Assembly: GCA_900755895.1 (NCBI GenBank)
Contig: CAAEIG010000102.1
Coordinates: forward strand, 90,842-154,841
DNA: 64,000 nt
Direction of reading: 5' to 3'
DNA from: Clostridia bacterium
GTDB lineage: Bacteria; Bacillota; Clostridia; Oscillospirales; Acutalibacteraceae
In this document: positions 1 to 9,800 of the stretch, piece by piece
Layout: each line of letters opens with the position of its first letter
How positions within the stretch are numbered: position 1 is the stretch's first letter
Notes under the pieces: generated by a model
The model's database searches: none
What the model saw: the letters and a program-made list of their open reading frames with translations, nothing else
Told to the model about the DNA's origin: nothing
Program-made: the position numbers and the translations under genes

Positions 1-1064
1 CGGTGTATCATAAGGGCAGCGGATTGTTTGCCTTGAACTTTGCCAAGAACGCCAATTCGGAGCAGTTGATCTTGGCAGAAGGCTATATGGATGTGATTGC
101 GCTGCACCGGGCAGGTTTTACCAACGCCATTGCCACTTTGGGCACAGCGCTGACAGAGGAGCAGGCCAGGGTGATGCGGCGTTACGCCAAGGAGGTCGTG
201 ATCTGTTACGATTCCGACCAGGCAGGACGCAGAGCCACTCAGCGGGCCATTCCTCTTTTGAAGGACGCCGGTTTGAAGGTGCGGGTGATCACCGTGCCTG
301 GGAATAAGGATCCGGACGAGTTTTTCCGCTCCGATCCCAAAGATGGCGTGACCCGCTTCAAACGTCTGATTCAAGAGAGCGGCAATGATACGGAGTACCG
401 CTTGTCCGTGGTGCGGGCCAAGTATGACCTGACTGCCGAGGACGGGAAAAAGCAGTACCTGCAGGAAGCTGTGACCCAGGTGTTAAGTACCCTCCGGGAT
501 CAGATTGAATTGGACGTCTACGCTGGAAAGCTTTCTGTGGAGACGGGCGTGGGGAAGGAGAGCATCATGGCTTCCGCGCAGCGGGCAGCCTCCCAGGTGG
601 CGCGGCAGCGCAGGCGGGAGGAAGTCCGGGCTCAACGAGAGGTGGTTGCTTCCCGTACAGTGGCGAATCCAGAGAAAAAGCGTCACTTGCGGGCCGCCCT
701 GGCGGAAGAGGGGATCCTGGCCTATCTGTTTCGCAATCAGGATCGAGCGGAGGCACTGGAACAGCGCCTGCCCCCGGAAAAGTGGATCACACCCTGGGGA
801 CGCCGAGTATATACCCTGCTGCTGGGCAAAACTAAGCAGGGCGACGTGACTCTCAGCGGGATGGCGGAGGAGTTGACTCCCGACGAGCTATCCGAACTGA
901 GCCGGGTTTTGGTAGAGCGCCGGGAAGTCCCACCTTCTTGGGATGACGTGGAAGGCTTTTGCAAGATCATAGAGAGCGAGGCTCTGGGAAATCGAGAGAA
1001 GCTGAAAGATGCCTCGCAGGAGGATCTGCGGCGCTATCTTGAGGAACTGAAAAATCGAAAGTAG
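1..1064 (+). CDS. dnaG: DNA primase DnaG, C-terminal part (5' truncated by window)
   Basis: Primase that lays down RNA primers for the replicative helicase-polymerase. The reading frame is open to the left edge, so the N-terminal zinc finger and the first part of the catalytic core lie outside the window; the first in-frame GTG at base 3 is not a real start. The visible part begins at the end of the primase core and contains the Toprim fold: the EGYMD motif (catalytic Glu) at about residues 26-30 and YDSDQAG (metal-binding Asp pair) at about 69-75. The last ~130 residues match the position of the helicase-binding C-terminal domain. It is followed about 100 bp later by rpoD, the classical macromolecular-synthesis gene order. 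Identity is very secure; only the start is missing. Confidence 0.97.
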   Translation, partial: VYHKGSGLFALNFAKNANSEQLILAEGYMDVIALHRAGFTNAIATLGTALTEEQARVMRRYAKEVVICYDSDQAGRRATQRAIPLLKDAGLKVRVITVPGNKDPDEFFRSDPKDGVTRFKRLIQESGNDTEYRLSVVRAKYDLTAEDGKKQYLQEAVTQVLSTLRDQIELDVYAGKLSVETGVGKESIMASAQRAASQVARQRRREEVRAQREVVASRTVANPEKKRHLRAALAEEGILAYLFRNQDRAEALEQRLPPEKWITPWGRRVYTLLLGKTKQGDVTLSGMAEELTPDELSELSRVLVERREVPPSWDDVEGFCKIIESEALGNREKLKDASQEDLRRYLEELKNRK

Positions 1065-1073
1065 AGCAATACC

Positions 1074-1119
1074 CTCAGCGGCAGGGAGGGCCGGGCAGAG
1101 CCTGGTCGCCGGTGCTGAG
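1074..1119 (+). other. Stem-loop in the dnaG-rpoD junction
   Basis: CTCAGC (1074-1079) can pair with GCTGAG (1114-1119), and a nested stem GGCCGGGC (1089-1096)/GCCTGGTC (1100-1107) closes on a 3-nt loop with two G-U pairs. No T tract follows, so it is not a typical terminator; it could be a processing or stability element between the two cistrons. Confidence 0.45.
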
Positions 1120-1171
1120 TCAAATATGGGAATCGCGCCGCCCTGGACGCGGGAAAGGAATGGTAAACAAT

Positions 1172-2269
1172 ATGGCCGCACAACCGGATAAAAAGACAGT
1201 GATCAAAGATCTTCTGGAACTGGGCAAGAGCAAAGGACAGCTGTCCACCAAGGAGATTTTGGACGCTTTGGGTGAGCTGGACTTTGACCCTGAGCAGATT
1301 GAGAAATTCTATGACACCCTGGAGAGCCAGGGTGTGGAGATTGTGGAAGACGACTTTGGCGATATCACCATTGACGAGGACGAGCTTGCCAAAGCTGAGG
1401 GCTTGGATACTCTGGAGCCCGGCGTGGGGGCTGACGGCGTCACCATTGATGACCCGGTAAAGGTCTACCTGAAGGAGATCGGCCGGGTGCCGCTGCTCAC
1501 TCCCGAGGAGGAAGTGGATCTGGCAGTGCGCATTTCCAATGGGGATGAAGCTGCCAAGAAGCGGCTGTCCGAGGCCAACCTTCGTCTGGTGGTCAGCATT
1601 GCAAAACGGTATTTGGGTAGAGGCATGCAGTTCCTGGATTTGATCCAGGAGGGCAACCTGGGTTTGATCAAGGCTGTGGAGAAGTTTGACTACACCAAGG
1701 GCTTTAAGTTCTCCACGTATGCCACCTGGTGGATCCGTCAGGCGATCACCAGAGCCATTGCGGACCAGGCCCGCACCATTCGTATCCCCGTTCACATGGT
1801 GGAGACCATCAACAAGGTGAAGAAGGTGTCCAGCCAGCTGCTTCACGCCAATGGCAGAGAGCCCAGCGCTGAGGAGATCGCTGAAGAGCTGGAGATGCCT
1901 GTGGAGAAGGTGCGGGAGATCATGCGAGTGGCTCAAGAGCCCGTTTCTTTGGAGACCCCCATTGGTGAGGAGGAGGACAGCCATCTGGGAGATTTCATTC
2001 CCGATGACGATGCCCCGGCCCCGGCAGATGCAGCTTCTCATACGCTGCTCAAGGAGACCCTTGACAACGTGTTGGACTCCCTTACAGAGCGAGAGAGAGA
2101 AGTGTTGCGTCTGCGGTTTGGTCTGGACGATGGCCGTTCTCGCACCTTGGAAGAGGTGGGCAAGGAGTTCAAGGTTACCCGAGAGCGTATCCGGCAGATT
2201 GAGGCCAAGGCCTTGCGGAAGCTGCGCCATCCCAGCCGCAGCAAGAAGCTGAAGGATTTCCTGGATTGA
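1172..2269 (+). CDS. rpoD: RNA polymerase primary sigma factor (sigma-70/SigA)
   Basis: Housekeeping sigma factor that directs RNA polymerase to -35/-10 promoters. Region 1.2 starts with DPVKVYLKEIG at about residue 92, region 2 contains RLVVSIAKRY (about 137) and the FSTYATWWIRQAI promoter-melting helix (about 179), and region 4 ends with the TRERIRQIEAKALRKLR helix-turn-helix near 335. It is 365 residues from the start chosen here (MAAQPDKK), typical of Gram-positive SigA with a short region 1.1. The start at 1172 has AAAGGA 12 nt upstream; an alternative ATG at 1160 lies directly on that ribosome-binding sequence and is less likely. It follows dnaG and precedes an Rrf2 regulator by 28 nt, so the three are probably co-transcribed. 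Confidence 0.97.
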   Translation: MAAQPDKKTVIKDLLELGKSKGQLSTKEILDALGELDFDPEQIEKFYDTLESQGVEIVEDDFGDITIDEDELAKAEGLDTLEPGVGADGVTIDDPVKVYLKEIGRVPLLTPEEEVDLAVRISNGDEAAKKRLSEANLRLVVSIAKRYLGRGMQFLDLIQEGNLGLIKAVEKFDYTKGFKFSTYATWWIRQAITRAIADQARTIRIPVHMVETINKVKKVSSQLLHANGREPSAEEIAEELEMPVEKVREIMRVAQEPVSLETPIGEEEDSHLGDFIPDDDAPAPADAASHTLLKETLDNVLDSLTEREREVLRLRFGLDDGRSRTLEEVGKEFKVTRERIRQIEAKALRKLRHPSRSKKLKDFLD

Positions 2270-2297
2270 TCCAGTAGAACTTGGAGTTTCGATTTCT

Positions 2298-2726
2298 ATG
2301 GTGATGACTTTAGAGGCGGATTACGCTGTCCGCATCGTAGAGTATTTGACAAAGCATCCGGAGCGCCGGGATGCCCGGACGATCTCCGAGGAGACTCAGA
2401 TTCCCCTGCGGTTCTCGCTGAAAATTTTGCGGGAGCTGGTGACAGAGGGGATGGTCTGCTCATTTAAAGGCGCCAAGGGTGGATACACTTTGGCCAAGTC
2501 TCCGGAGGAGATCACATTGCGGCAGGTTATCGAGCTGGTGGAAGGGCCCTACATGCTCAGCCGCTGCCAAAAGGAAGAATACAGCTGTGGGCGAGCCCAT
2601 TGCCGTCTGCACAGCATCTATGAAAAGATCTCGGAGGATGTCCGGCGGGAGCTGGAGTCCTACACCTTTGCCATGATTTGCGCGCCGGAACCCTGCTGCT
2701 GCCAGGAGGACGGGATAGAAACATAA
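2298..2726 (+). CDS. Rrf2/IscR-family transcriptional regulator
   Basis: A 142-residue Rrf2-family winged-helix repressor/activator. The N-terminal helix-turn-helix (about residues 10-60) ends in the family-typical FKGAKGGYTLAK wing. Three cysteines at 90, 97 and 102 stand where IscR carries its [2Fe-2S] ligands, so an iron-sulfur sensor role is plausible; the spacing (x6, x4) differs slightly from IscR (x5, x5). A further C at 128 and a CCC triplet at 133-135 are unusual. The gene lies 28 nt after rpoD and is closed by a strong terminator, placing it at the end of the dnaG-rpoD unit. No iron-sulfur assembly genes are adjacent, so its regulon cannot be read from context. Confidence 0.88.
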   Translation: MVMTLEADYAVRIVEYLTKHPERRDARTISEETQIPLRFSLKILRELVTEGMVCSFKGAKGGYTLAKSPEEITLRQVIELVEGPYMLSRCQKEEYSCGRAHCRLHSIYEKISEDVRRELESYTFAMICAPEPCCCQEDGIET

Positions 2727-2730
2727 AAAA

Positions 2731-2764
2731 GGCACGGTGGACGTTAGACGTCCCGTGCCTTTTT
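2731..2764 (+). terminator. Rho-independent terminator after the Rrf2 gene
   Basis: GGCACGG (2731-2737) pairs with CCGTGCC (2753-2759), extended by an inner GACGT/ACGTC stem with a TAG loop, followed by TTTTT. It ends the dnaG-rpoD-Rrf2 unit. Confidence 0.92.
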
Positions 2765-2824
2765 CCGCACTTTTTCGAGAAAAGAAAAAACCGCCATAAA
2801 GGCGGAAAATATTAGAAAAACCAC

Positions 2825-2853
2825 TTGACAAAAGAGAGTAGTTGAATTATACT
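2825..2853 (+). promoter_or_regulatory. Sigma-A promoter of rpoBC
   Basis: TTGACA (2825-2830), 17-bp spacer, TATACT (2848-2853): nearly perfect consensus. It predicts a leader of about 210 nt before the rpoB start codon. Confidence 0.88.
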
Positions 2854-2885
2854 AATAAACTGCATAATCATGGGTAGGAGTATAC

Positions 2886-2900
2886 ATGCCTCATTTTTGA
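2886..2900 (+). other. Possible 4-codon leader peptide (MPHF) in the rpoB leader
   Basis: AGGAG at 2876-2880 is followed after 5 nt by ATG CCT CAT TTT TGA. The ribosome-binding site and spacing are good, and it sits just after the predicted transcription start. Tiny ORFs arise easily by chance, so this is only a candidate; an inverted repeat (CTTCCC 2974-2979 / GGGAAG 2988-2993) lies further down the same leader. Confidence 0.3.
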
Positions 2901-3069
2901 TAAAGTATAGCACATGGTTTGATAGGAATCAAGTGCGTATTGAAAAAAAGTGATTTTTTTGTGTAAAATGCTCCTTCCCAGCACGTCGGGAAGCAGTTTC
3001 GGGGAAATCGGCGGTTCCCTCGAAGCTGCGGCAATTCAAAACTATCATGGATTGGAGTGGCTGAACCAA

Positions 3070-6000
3070 ATGGTGAATGTGAAACCGGTTCAATTGGGCA
3101 AGAATACTCGAATGAGCTTTGCCAAGATCGAGGAAGTCCTGAAAATGCCGAACCTCATCGAGGTCCAGAAAAACTCTTATCAGTGGTTCCTTACAGAGGG
3201 CCTGAAAGAGGTTTTCGACGATGTCTCCGGCATCACGGATTTTAACAACAACCTGGTCCTGGATTTTGTGGATTACAAGCTTGACGACAAGCCCAATTAC
3301 AGCGTGTCCGAATGCAAGGAGCGGGATGCCACTTACGCTGCCGCCCTGAGGGTGACTGCGCGCCTGCTCAACAAGGAGACTGGCGAGATCAAGGAATCCG
3401 ATGTGTTCATGGGAGATTTCCCCTTGATGACGCCCAGCGGCACCTTTGTCATCAACGGTGCGGAACGTGTCATTGTATCACAGTTGGTGCGTTCCCCTGG
3501 CGTGTACTACAAGATGGACTATGACCGCTCCGGTAAAGAGCTGTTTTCCTCCACCATCATCCCCAACCGGGGCGCATGGTTGGAGTATGAGAACGATGTC
3601 AACGATGTGTTCTATGTGCGCATCGACAAAAACCGTAAGATCCCCATTACGGTGTTTATCCGCTGCCTGGGTCTGGGCACGGATACGGAGATCTTGAACT
3701 ACTTCGGCGATGACGACAGAATGCGTGCCACCATCGAGAAGGATACCTGCAAGACCATGGAAGAGGCGCTGTTTGAGATCTATCGCAAGCTGCGTCCCAG
3801 CGAGCCTCCCACCATTGAGAGCGCTCAGGCCCATATTCACGGCCTGTTCTTTGATCCTCGCCGGTACGACCTCTCTCGCGTGGGCCGCTATAAGTACAAT
3901 AAGAAGCTGCGCCTGGAGGGCCGTCTGGTAGGACAGGTCCTGGCTCAGCCCGTGGCCAATCCCTCCACAGGCGAGGTGATGGGCGAGCCCGGACAGACCG
4001 TCACCAAGGAAATGGCGGACGCCATGGACGATGCCGGTGTCACCACGGTTGTGGTTCTGCTCAACGAGAAAGAGGTCAAGATCATCTCCAACGGCATGGT
4101 GGATATCCAGAAGTATGTGAATTTCGATGCCAAGGAAGAGTGCGGTATCAACGAGCGCGTGTGCTACCGTGTTCTGGCTGAGATCCTGGAGACTGCCCAG
4201 AACGACGAGGAGATCAAGGAAGCTCTGCGTGCCCGTCATGCTGAGCTGATTCCTAACCACATCACTGTGGATGATATCTTCTCCACCATCAACTACATGA
4301 ACTGCCTGGCCGTGGGCTTGGGTACTACCGACGATATCGACCACTTGGGCAATCGTCGTATCCGTTCTGTGGGTGAGCTGCTGCAGAACCAGTTCCGCAT
4401 TGGCTTCTCCCGTTTGGAGCGTGTGATCCGTGAGCGCATGACTTTGCAGGCTCAGGATCTGGAGTCCCTGACTCCCCACAGCTTGATCAATATCCGTCCT
4501 GTGGTGGCGGCTATTAAGGAGTTCTTCGGTTCTTCTCCGCTGTCCCAGTTCATGGATCAGACCAACCCCTTGTCCGAGTTGACCCATAAGCGGCGTCTGT
4601 CCGCCCTGGGCCCCGGTGGTTTGTCCCGTGACCGCGCCTCTTTCGAGGTCCGCGACGTTCACTATACCCACTATGGCCGTATGTGTCCTATTGAGACTCC
4701 CGAAGGTCCCAACATCGGTTTGATCTCCTACCTGGCTACTTTTGCCCGCATCAACGAGTACGGCTTCATCGAGGCGCCTTATCGTCGTGTGGACAAGGAG
4801 ACTGGCGTGGTGACCAACGATGTGGTCTACATGACAGCGGACCAGGAGGACGAGTTCATTGTGGCCCAGGCTAACGAGCCTTTGGACGAAGAGGGCCATT
4901 TCGTGCATGCCTGTGTCAACGGACGTCATCGGGATGAGTTCGTGGAAGTGCCCGCATCCCAGGCGGACTACATGGATATCAGTCCTCGGATGGTTGTTTC
5001 CGTTGCCACTGCTATGATTCCCTTCCTGGAAAACGACGACGCCAACCGCGCTCTGATGGGATCTAACATGCAGAAGCAGGCTGTGCCGCTGCTGCGCACT
5101 GAGAGCCCCATCGTCGGCACTGGTATGGAATATAAGGCCGGTGTGGACTCCGGCGTGTGCGTGCTGGCAAAGCGTGGTGGCGTGGTGAAGTCCGTCAGCG
5201 CCAACCTGGTTCGCGTCACTGCCGACAATGGCGATATCGACGACTACCAGATCATCAAGTTCATGCGCTCCAACCAGAGCACCTGTATCAACCAGGTGCC
5301 GGTGGTGTCTGTGGGTGAGCGTGTGGAAGAGGGTTCTGTCATTGCCGATGGTCCCGCCATCAAAAACGGCGAGATCAGCTTGGGCAAGAACGCTCTGATC
5401 GGCTTTATGACCTGGGAAGGTTATAACTACGAGGACGCTGTCCTTTTGAATGAAAAGATCGTCCGGGATGACGTGTACACCTCCATTCATATTGAGGAGT
5501 ACGAGATGGAAGCCCGGGATACCAAGTTGGGGCCGGAGGAAATCACCCGGGATATTCCCAACGTCAACGAAGAGCTCCTCAAGGACCTGGACGACCGGGG
5601 CATTATCCGGGTGGGCGCCGACGTCCGTGCCGGCGACATCCTGGTGGGCAAGGTCACTCCCAAGGGCGAGACTGAGCTCACTGCGGAAGAGCGTCTGCTG
5701 CGGGCTATCTTCGGCGAGAAGGCCCGTGAGGTCCGTGACACGTCTCTCCGTGTGCCCCACGGCGAGTACGGTGTGGTTGTGGACGTGAAGGTCTTCAATC
5801 GCGAGGACAGCCATGACGAGCTGTCTCCCGGTGTTAACAAGGTAGTTCGCTGCTACATTGCCCAGAAGCGTAAGATCTCCGTGGGCGATAAGATGGCCGG
5901 ACGTCACGGTAACAAGGGTGTTGTGTCCCGGATTTTGCCGGAAGAGGAGATGCCCTTCCTGCCCGACGGCACACCGCTGGATATCGTGCTGAACCCCTTG

Positions 6001-6789
6001 GGCGTGCCTTCCCGTATGAACATCGGACAGGTTCTGGAGGTTCACCTGGGTATGGCTGCCAAGGCTCTGGGCTGGAAGATTATGACCCCCGTGTTTGACG
6101 GTGCTCACGAAGCGGATATCCGCGAGTGCTTCCGCATGTCCGGCCTCAGCGAGGATGGTAAGTTCTGGCTCCGTGACGGCCGTACCGGCGAGTACTTTGA
6201 TAACCCTGTCACCGTGGGCTATATGTACTACTTGAAGCTGCATCATCTGGTTGATGATAAGATCCATGCTCGTTCCACTGGTCCCTACAGCCTGGTCACT
6301 CAGCAGCCTCTGGGTGGTAAGGCTCAGTTCGGCGGCCAGCGCTTCGGTGAGATGGAAGTGTGGGCCCTGGAAGCTTACGGCGCAGCTTACACCCTGCAGG
6401 AGATCCTGACAGTGAAGTCTGACGATGTGGTGGGCCGTGTGAAGACCTATGAGGCCATTGTCAAGGGCCAGAACATTCCCAAGCCCGGCATTCCCGAGTC
6501 CTTCAAGGTGCTTATTAAGGAACTGCAGTCCTTGGGCCTGGATGTGAAGGTGCTGGATAAGGACAACCAGGAGATCGACCTGAAGCAGAACTTTGACGAT
6601 GATGAGGATGTGGGCTTCCGCCAGGTGGAGAACGAGGATCCCATCTTTGACGAGCGCACTGTGGCTGACAATCTGGACGGTTACGGTGTGGAGGATGACG
6701 AGGGCAATCCCCTGGAAGAGGACAGCTACACCAACGATGACTATGACGAAGGCTTCGACGACGTTGACGGCGACGACAGCTTTCTGTGA
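3070..6789 (+). CDS. rpoB: DNA-directed RNA polymerase beta subunit
   Basis: Catalytic-core subunit of RNA polymerase. Recognised by the rifampicin-pocket segment SQFMDQTNPLSELTHKRR (about residue 490), in which the Asp, His and Ser positions linked to rifampicin resistance are all wild type; PIETPEGPNIGLI (about 540); GDKMAGRHGNKGV (about 940) and AQFGGQRFGEMEVWALE (about 1085). The start MVNVKPVQLGKNTRMSF matches clostridial RpoB N-termini and has a GGAG 12 nt upstream; the frame is open further upstream to 2950 but that stretch does not resemble RpoB. Length is 1239 residues, ending in an Asp/Glu-rich tail. rpoC follows 22 nt later. The ribosomal genes rplJ/rplL are not upstream; instead a sigma factor/Rrf2 unit is. 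Confidence 0.98.
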   Translation: MVNVKPVQLGKNTRMSFAKIEEVLKMPNLIEVQKNSYQWFLTEGLKEVFDDVSGITDFNNNLVLDFVDYKLDDKPNYSVSECKERDATYAAALRVTARLLNKETGEIKESDVFMGDFPLMTPSGTFVINGAERVIVSQLVRSPGVYYKMDYDRSGKELFSSTIIPNRGAWLEYENDVNDVFYVRIDKNRKIPITVFIRCLGLGTDTEILNYFGDDDRMRATIEKDTCKTMEEALFEIYRKLRPSEPPTIESAQAHIHGLFFDPRRYDLSRVGRYKYNKKLRLEGRLVGQVLAQPVANPSTGEVMGEPGQTVTKEMADAMDDAGVTTVVVLLNEKEVKIISNGMVDIQKYVNFDAKEECGINERVCYRVLAEILETAQNDEEIKEALRARHAELIPNHITVDDIFSTINYMNCLAVGLGTTDDIDHLGNRRIRSVGELLQNQFRIGFSRLERVIRERMTLQAQDLESLTPHSLINIRPVVAAIKEFFGSSPLSQFMDQTNPLSELTHKRRLSALGPGGLSRDRASFEVRDVHYTHYGRMCPIETPEGPNIGLISYLATFARINEYGFIEAPYRRVDKETGVVTNDVVYMTADQEDEFIVAQANEPLDEEGHFVHACVNGRHRDEFVEVPASQADYMDISPRMVVSVATAMIPFLENDDANRALMGSNMQKQAVPLLRTESPIVGTGMEYKAGVDSGVCVLAKRGGVVKSVSANLVRVTADNGDIDDYQIIKFMRSNQSTCINQVPVVSVGERVEEGSVIADGPAIKNGEISLGKNALIGFMTWEGYNYEDAVLLNEKIVRDDVYTSIHIEEYEMEARDTKLGPEEITRDIPNVNEELLKDLDDRGIIRVGADVRAGDILVGKVTPKGETELTAEERLLRAIFGEKAREVRDTSLRVPHGEYGVVVDVKVFNREDSHDELSPGVNKVVRCYIAQKRKISVGDKMAGRHGNKGVVSRILPEEEMPFLPDGTPLDIVLNPLGVPSRMNIGQVLEVHLGMAAKALGWKIMTPVFDGAHEADIRECFRMSGLSEDGKFWLRDGRTGEYFDNPVTVGYMYYLKLHHLVDDKIHARSTGPYSLVTQQPLGGKAQFGGQRFGEMEVWALEAYGAAYTLQEILTVKSDDVVGRVKTYEAIVKGQNIPKPGIPESFKVLIKELQSLGLDVKVLDKDNQEIDLKQNFDDDEDVGFRQVENEDPIFDERTVADNLDGYGVEDDEGNPLEEDSYTNDDYDEGFDDVDGDDSFL

Positions 6790-6811
6790 TTGAGAAGGGA
6801 GAAACGCAGTT

Positions 6812-9800
6812 ATGGAATTTAACACGTTGGAATCTATCAAGATCGGCCTTGCTTCTCCCGACCAGATCCGCGAGTGGTCCCATGGCGAGGTGAAGAAGCC
6901 CGAGACCATCAACTACCGCACCTTGAAGCCGGAGCGGGACGGCCTGTTCTGCGAGCGCATCTTTGGACCCACCAAGGACTGGGAGTGCCATTGCGGCAAG
7001 TACAAGCGCATCCGGTATAAGGGCAAGATCTGTGACCGCTGCGGCGTTGAGGTCACCCGTTCCAAGGTCCGTCGTGAGCGTATGGGTCATATCGAGCTGG
7101 CGGCCCCCGTGTCCCACATTTGGTATTTTAAGGGCATTCCTTCCCGGCTGGGTCTGATCCTGGACATTTCTCCCCGGGTGTTGGAGCGCGTGCTCTACTT
7201 CTCCATGTATATTGTGACCAATCCCGGCAGTGTGCGTGAGCTGTCCAAGATGCAGACTCTCACCGAGCGGGAGTATCGTGATCTCCGCGAAAAGTACGAG
7301 GATGATTTCGAAGCAGGTATGGGCGCTGAAGCCATCAAGAAGCTGCTGGAAGAAATCGACGTTGAGAAGACCAGCCGAGAGTTGAAGGAAGAGCTGGAGA
7401 CCGCCTCCGGTCAGAAGCGTGTGCGGATCCTGAAGCGCCTGGAAGTGGTGGAGGCCTTCCGCATTTCCGGCAACCGTCCCGAGTGGATGATCCTGGATGT
7501 GGTTCCCGTTTGTCCTCCTGATATCCGTCCCATGGTGCAGTTGGACGGCGGCCGTTTTGCCACCAGTGACCTGAATGATCTGTATCGCCGGGTCATCAAC
7601 CGGAACAACCGTCTAAAGAGATTGCTGGAGCTGGGTGCACCGGACATCATCGTCCGCAACGAGAAGCGTATGCTCCAGGAGGCTGTGGACGCCCTGATCG
7701 ACAACGGCCGCCGCGGCCGTCCTGTCACCGGCCCCAATAACCGTCCTTTGAAGTCCCTGTCTGACTTGCTCAAGGGCAAGCAGGGCCGTTTCCGTCAGAA
7801 CCTGCTGGGTAAGCGTGTTGACTACTCTGGCCGTTCTGTTATCGTGGTTGGCCCTGAGCTGAAGATGTACCAGTGTGGTCTGCCCAAGGAGATGGCTCTG
7901 GAGCTGTTCAAGCCCTTTGTCATGAAGCGCCTGGTGGAGACTGGTGCTGTGGGCAATATCAAGGCTGCCCGGAAGTCCGTGGAGCGTGCCAAGCCCGAGG
8001 TGTGGGACGCTCTGGAAGTGGTTATCAAGAACCACCCCGTGCTGCTCAACCGCGCACCTACGCTGCACCGTTTGGGTATTCAGGCTTTCGAACCTGTGCT
8101 GGTGGAAGGCCGTGCCTTGAAGCTGCATCCCCTGGTGTGTACTGCATACAACGCCGACTTTGACGGCGACCAGATGGCTGTTCACGTGCCCTTGTCCGCA
8201 GAGGCTCAGGCAGAAGCTCGTTTCCTGATGTTGGCAGCCAACAACCTGTTGAAGCCCTCCGACGGACGTCCTGTTACCGTGCCTACTCAGGACATGGTGC
8301 TGGGTTCCTACTATCTGACTTTGGATAAGGAAGGGGAGCCCGGTGAAGGCAAGGTGTTCCGCAATATGGATGAGGCCATGATGGCCTATGACGCCAAGGA
8401 AATTACCCTGCATTCCAAGATTAAGGTTCGCCGGACTGTGGAGTTCCAGGGCGAGCCGGTCACCGGCTTGGTGGAGACTACCATGGGCCGCATGATCTTC
8501 AACCGTCCCATTCCTCAGGATTTGGGCTACGTGACCCGTTCCACTCCTGAAGAGGCCTTGAAGTTTGAAATTGACTTCCTGGTTGGCAAGAAGCAGCTGG
8601 GCAAAATCATTGACCGCTGCATCAAGGTTCACGGCACTGAGCATACTGCGGAAGTGCTGGATGAAATCAAGGCCCAGGGCTATAAATATTCTACCATCAG
8701 CGGCATTACTGTGGCTGTTTGCGACGCCACCATTCCTGCTTCCAAGAAGGATATCCTGGCCGCTGCTGATACCGAGATTGACGAGATCCGCGCCGAGTAT
8801 GCTGAGGGCTTCCTGTCCGACGCCGAACGGTACAACGCGGTGCTGCGCACTTGGGAAAAGGCCACCAACGACGTTACGGATGCCCTGCAGAAGGGTCTGG
8901 ACCGTTACAACCCCATCTACATGATGGCGGACTCCGGTGCTCGAGGCTCCATGAGCCAGATCCGTCAGTTGGCCGGCATGCGCGGTCTGATCGCCAACAC
9001 CTCTGGTAAGACCATTGAAATTCCCATTCGAGCCAACTACCGTGAAGGCTTGAACATTTTGGAATACTTCATTTCCTCTCGAGGCGCCCGTAAGGGTCTG
9101 GCTGATACCGCTCTGCGTACCGCTGACTCTGGTTACCTGACTCGCCGTCTGGTGGACGTCTCTCAGGAAGTCATCATTCTGGAGGACGACTGCGGTACCA
9201 CCGAGGGCCTTGAGGTCTTCGAAATCACCTCCGGTCCTGAGTCCATCGAGCCCTTGAAGGAGCGTCTGATTGGCCGCTACCTGGTGGAGGACTTCTGTGA
9301 TGAGGACGGCACCGTGCTGGTCTCCAAGGACAAACTGATGGATGACGATGATGCTGACATCATCACCGCTCACGGTGTGGAGCGCATCAAGATTCGTTCC
9401 GTGCTCAATTGCCGCGCTAAGAACGGTGTCTGCCGCAAGTGCTACGGTGCTTCTCTGGCCAATGGTAAGGCAGTTACCGTGGGCGAGGCTGTGGGTATCA
9501 TCGCAGCTCAGTCCATCGGTGAACCCGGTACTCAGTTGACCATGCGTACCTTCCATACCGGCGGTGTTGCCAGTGAGGAAGATATCACCCAGGGTCTTCC
9601 CCGTGTGGAAGAACTGTTCGAGGCCCGCAAGCCCAAGCACGTTGCCATCATCAACGAGATCGACGGCAAGGTCGCATTCCAGGAGATCAAGAAGAGCCGC
9701 CATGTGGTGGTCACCAACGAGGAGACCGGCGATTCCCGCTCCTACCTCATTCCTTTCGGCAGCCGCTTGACGGTGAAGGAAGGGGAGTATATCAAGCGTG

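Noticed and set aside
2897..2925. Second promoter (TTGATA-17-TGATAG) in the rpoB leader
   Set aside because: The -10 matches consensus poorly, while a near-perfect promoter lies 70 bp upstream.
2950..3069. 40-codon N-terminal extension of RpoB
   Set aside because: No similarity to RpoB N-termini, contains the leader hairpin, and the start at 3070 fits the family.
3478..6912. Very long open frame (1144 codons) antisense to rpoB, and similar ones opposite rpoD, rpoC, fusA, tuf, metK and nifJ
   Set aside because: They arise because biased codon use in highly expressed genes leaves few stops on the opposite strand. Their translations are low-complexity (His, Leu, Val rich) with no domains or ribosome-binding sites.
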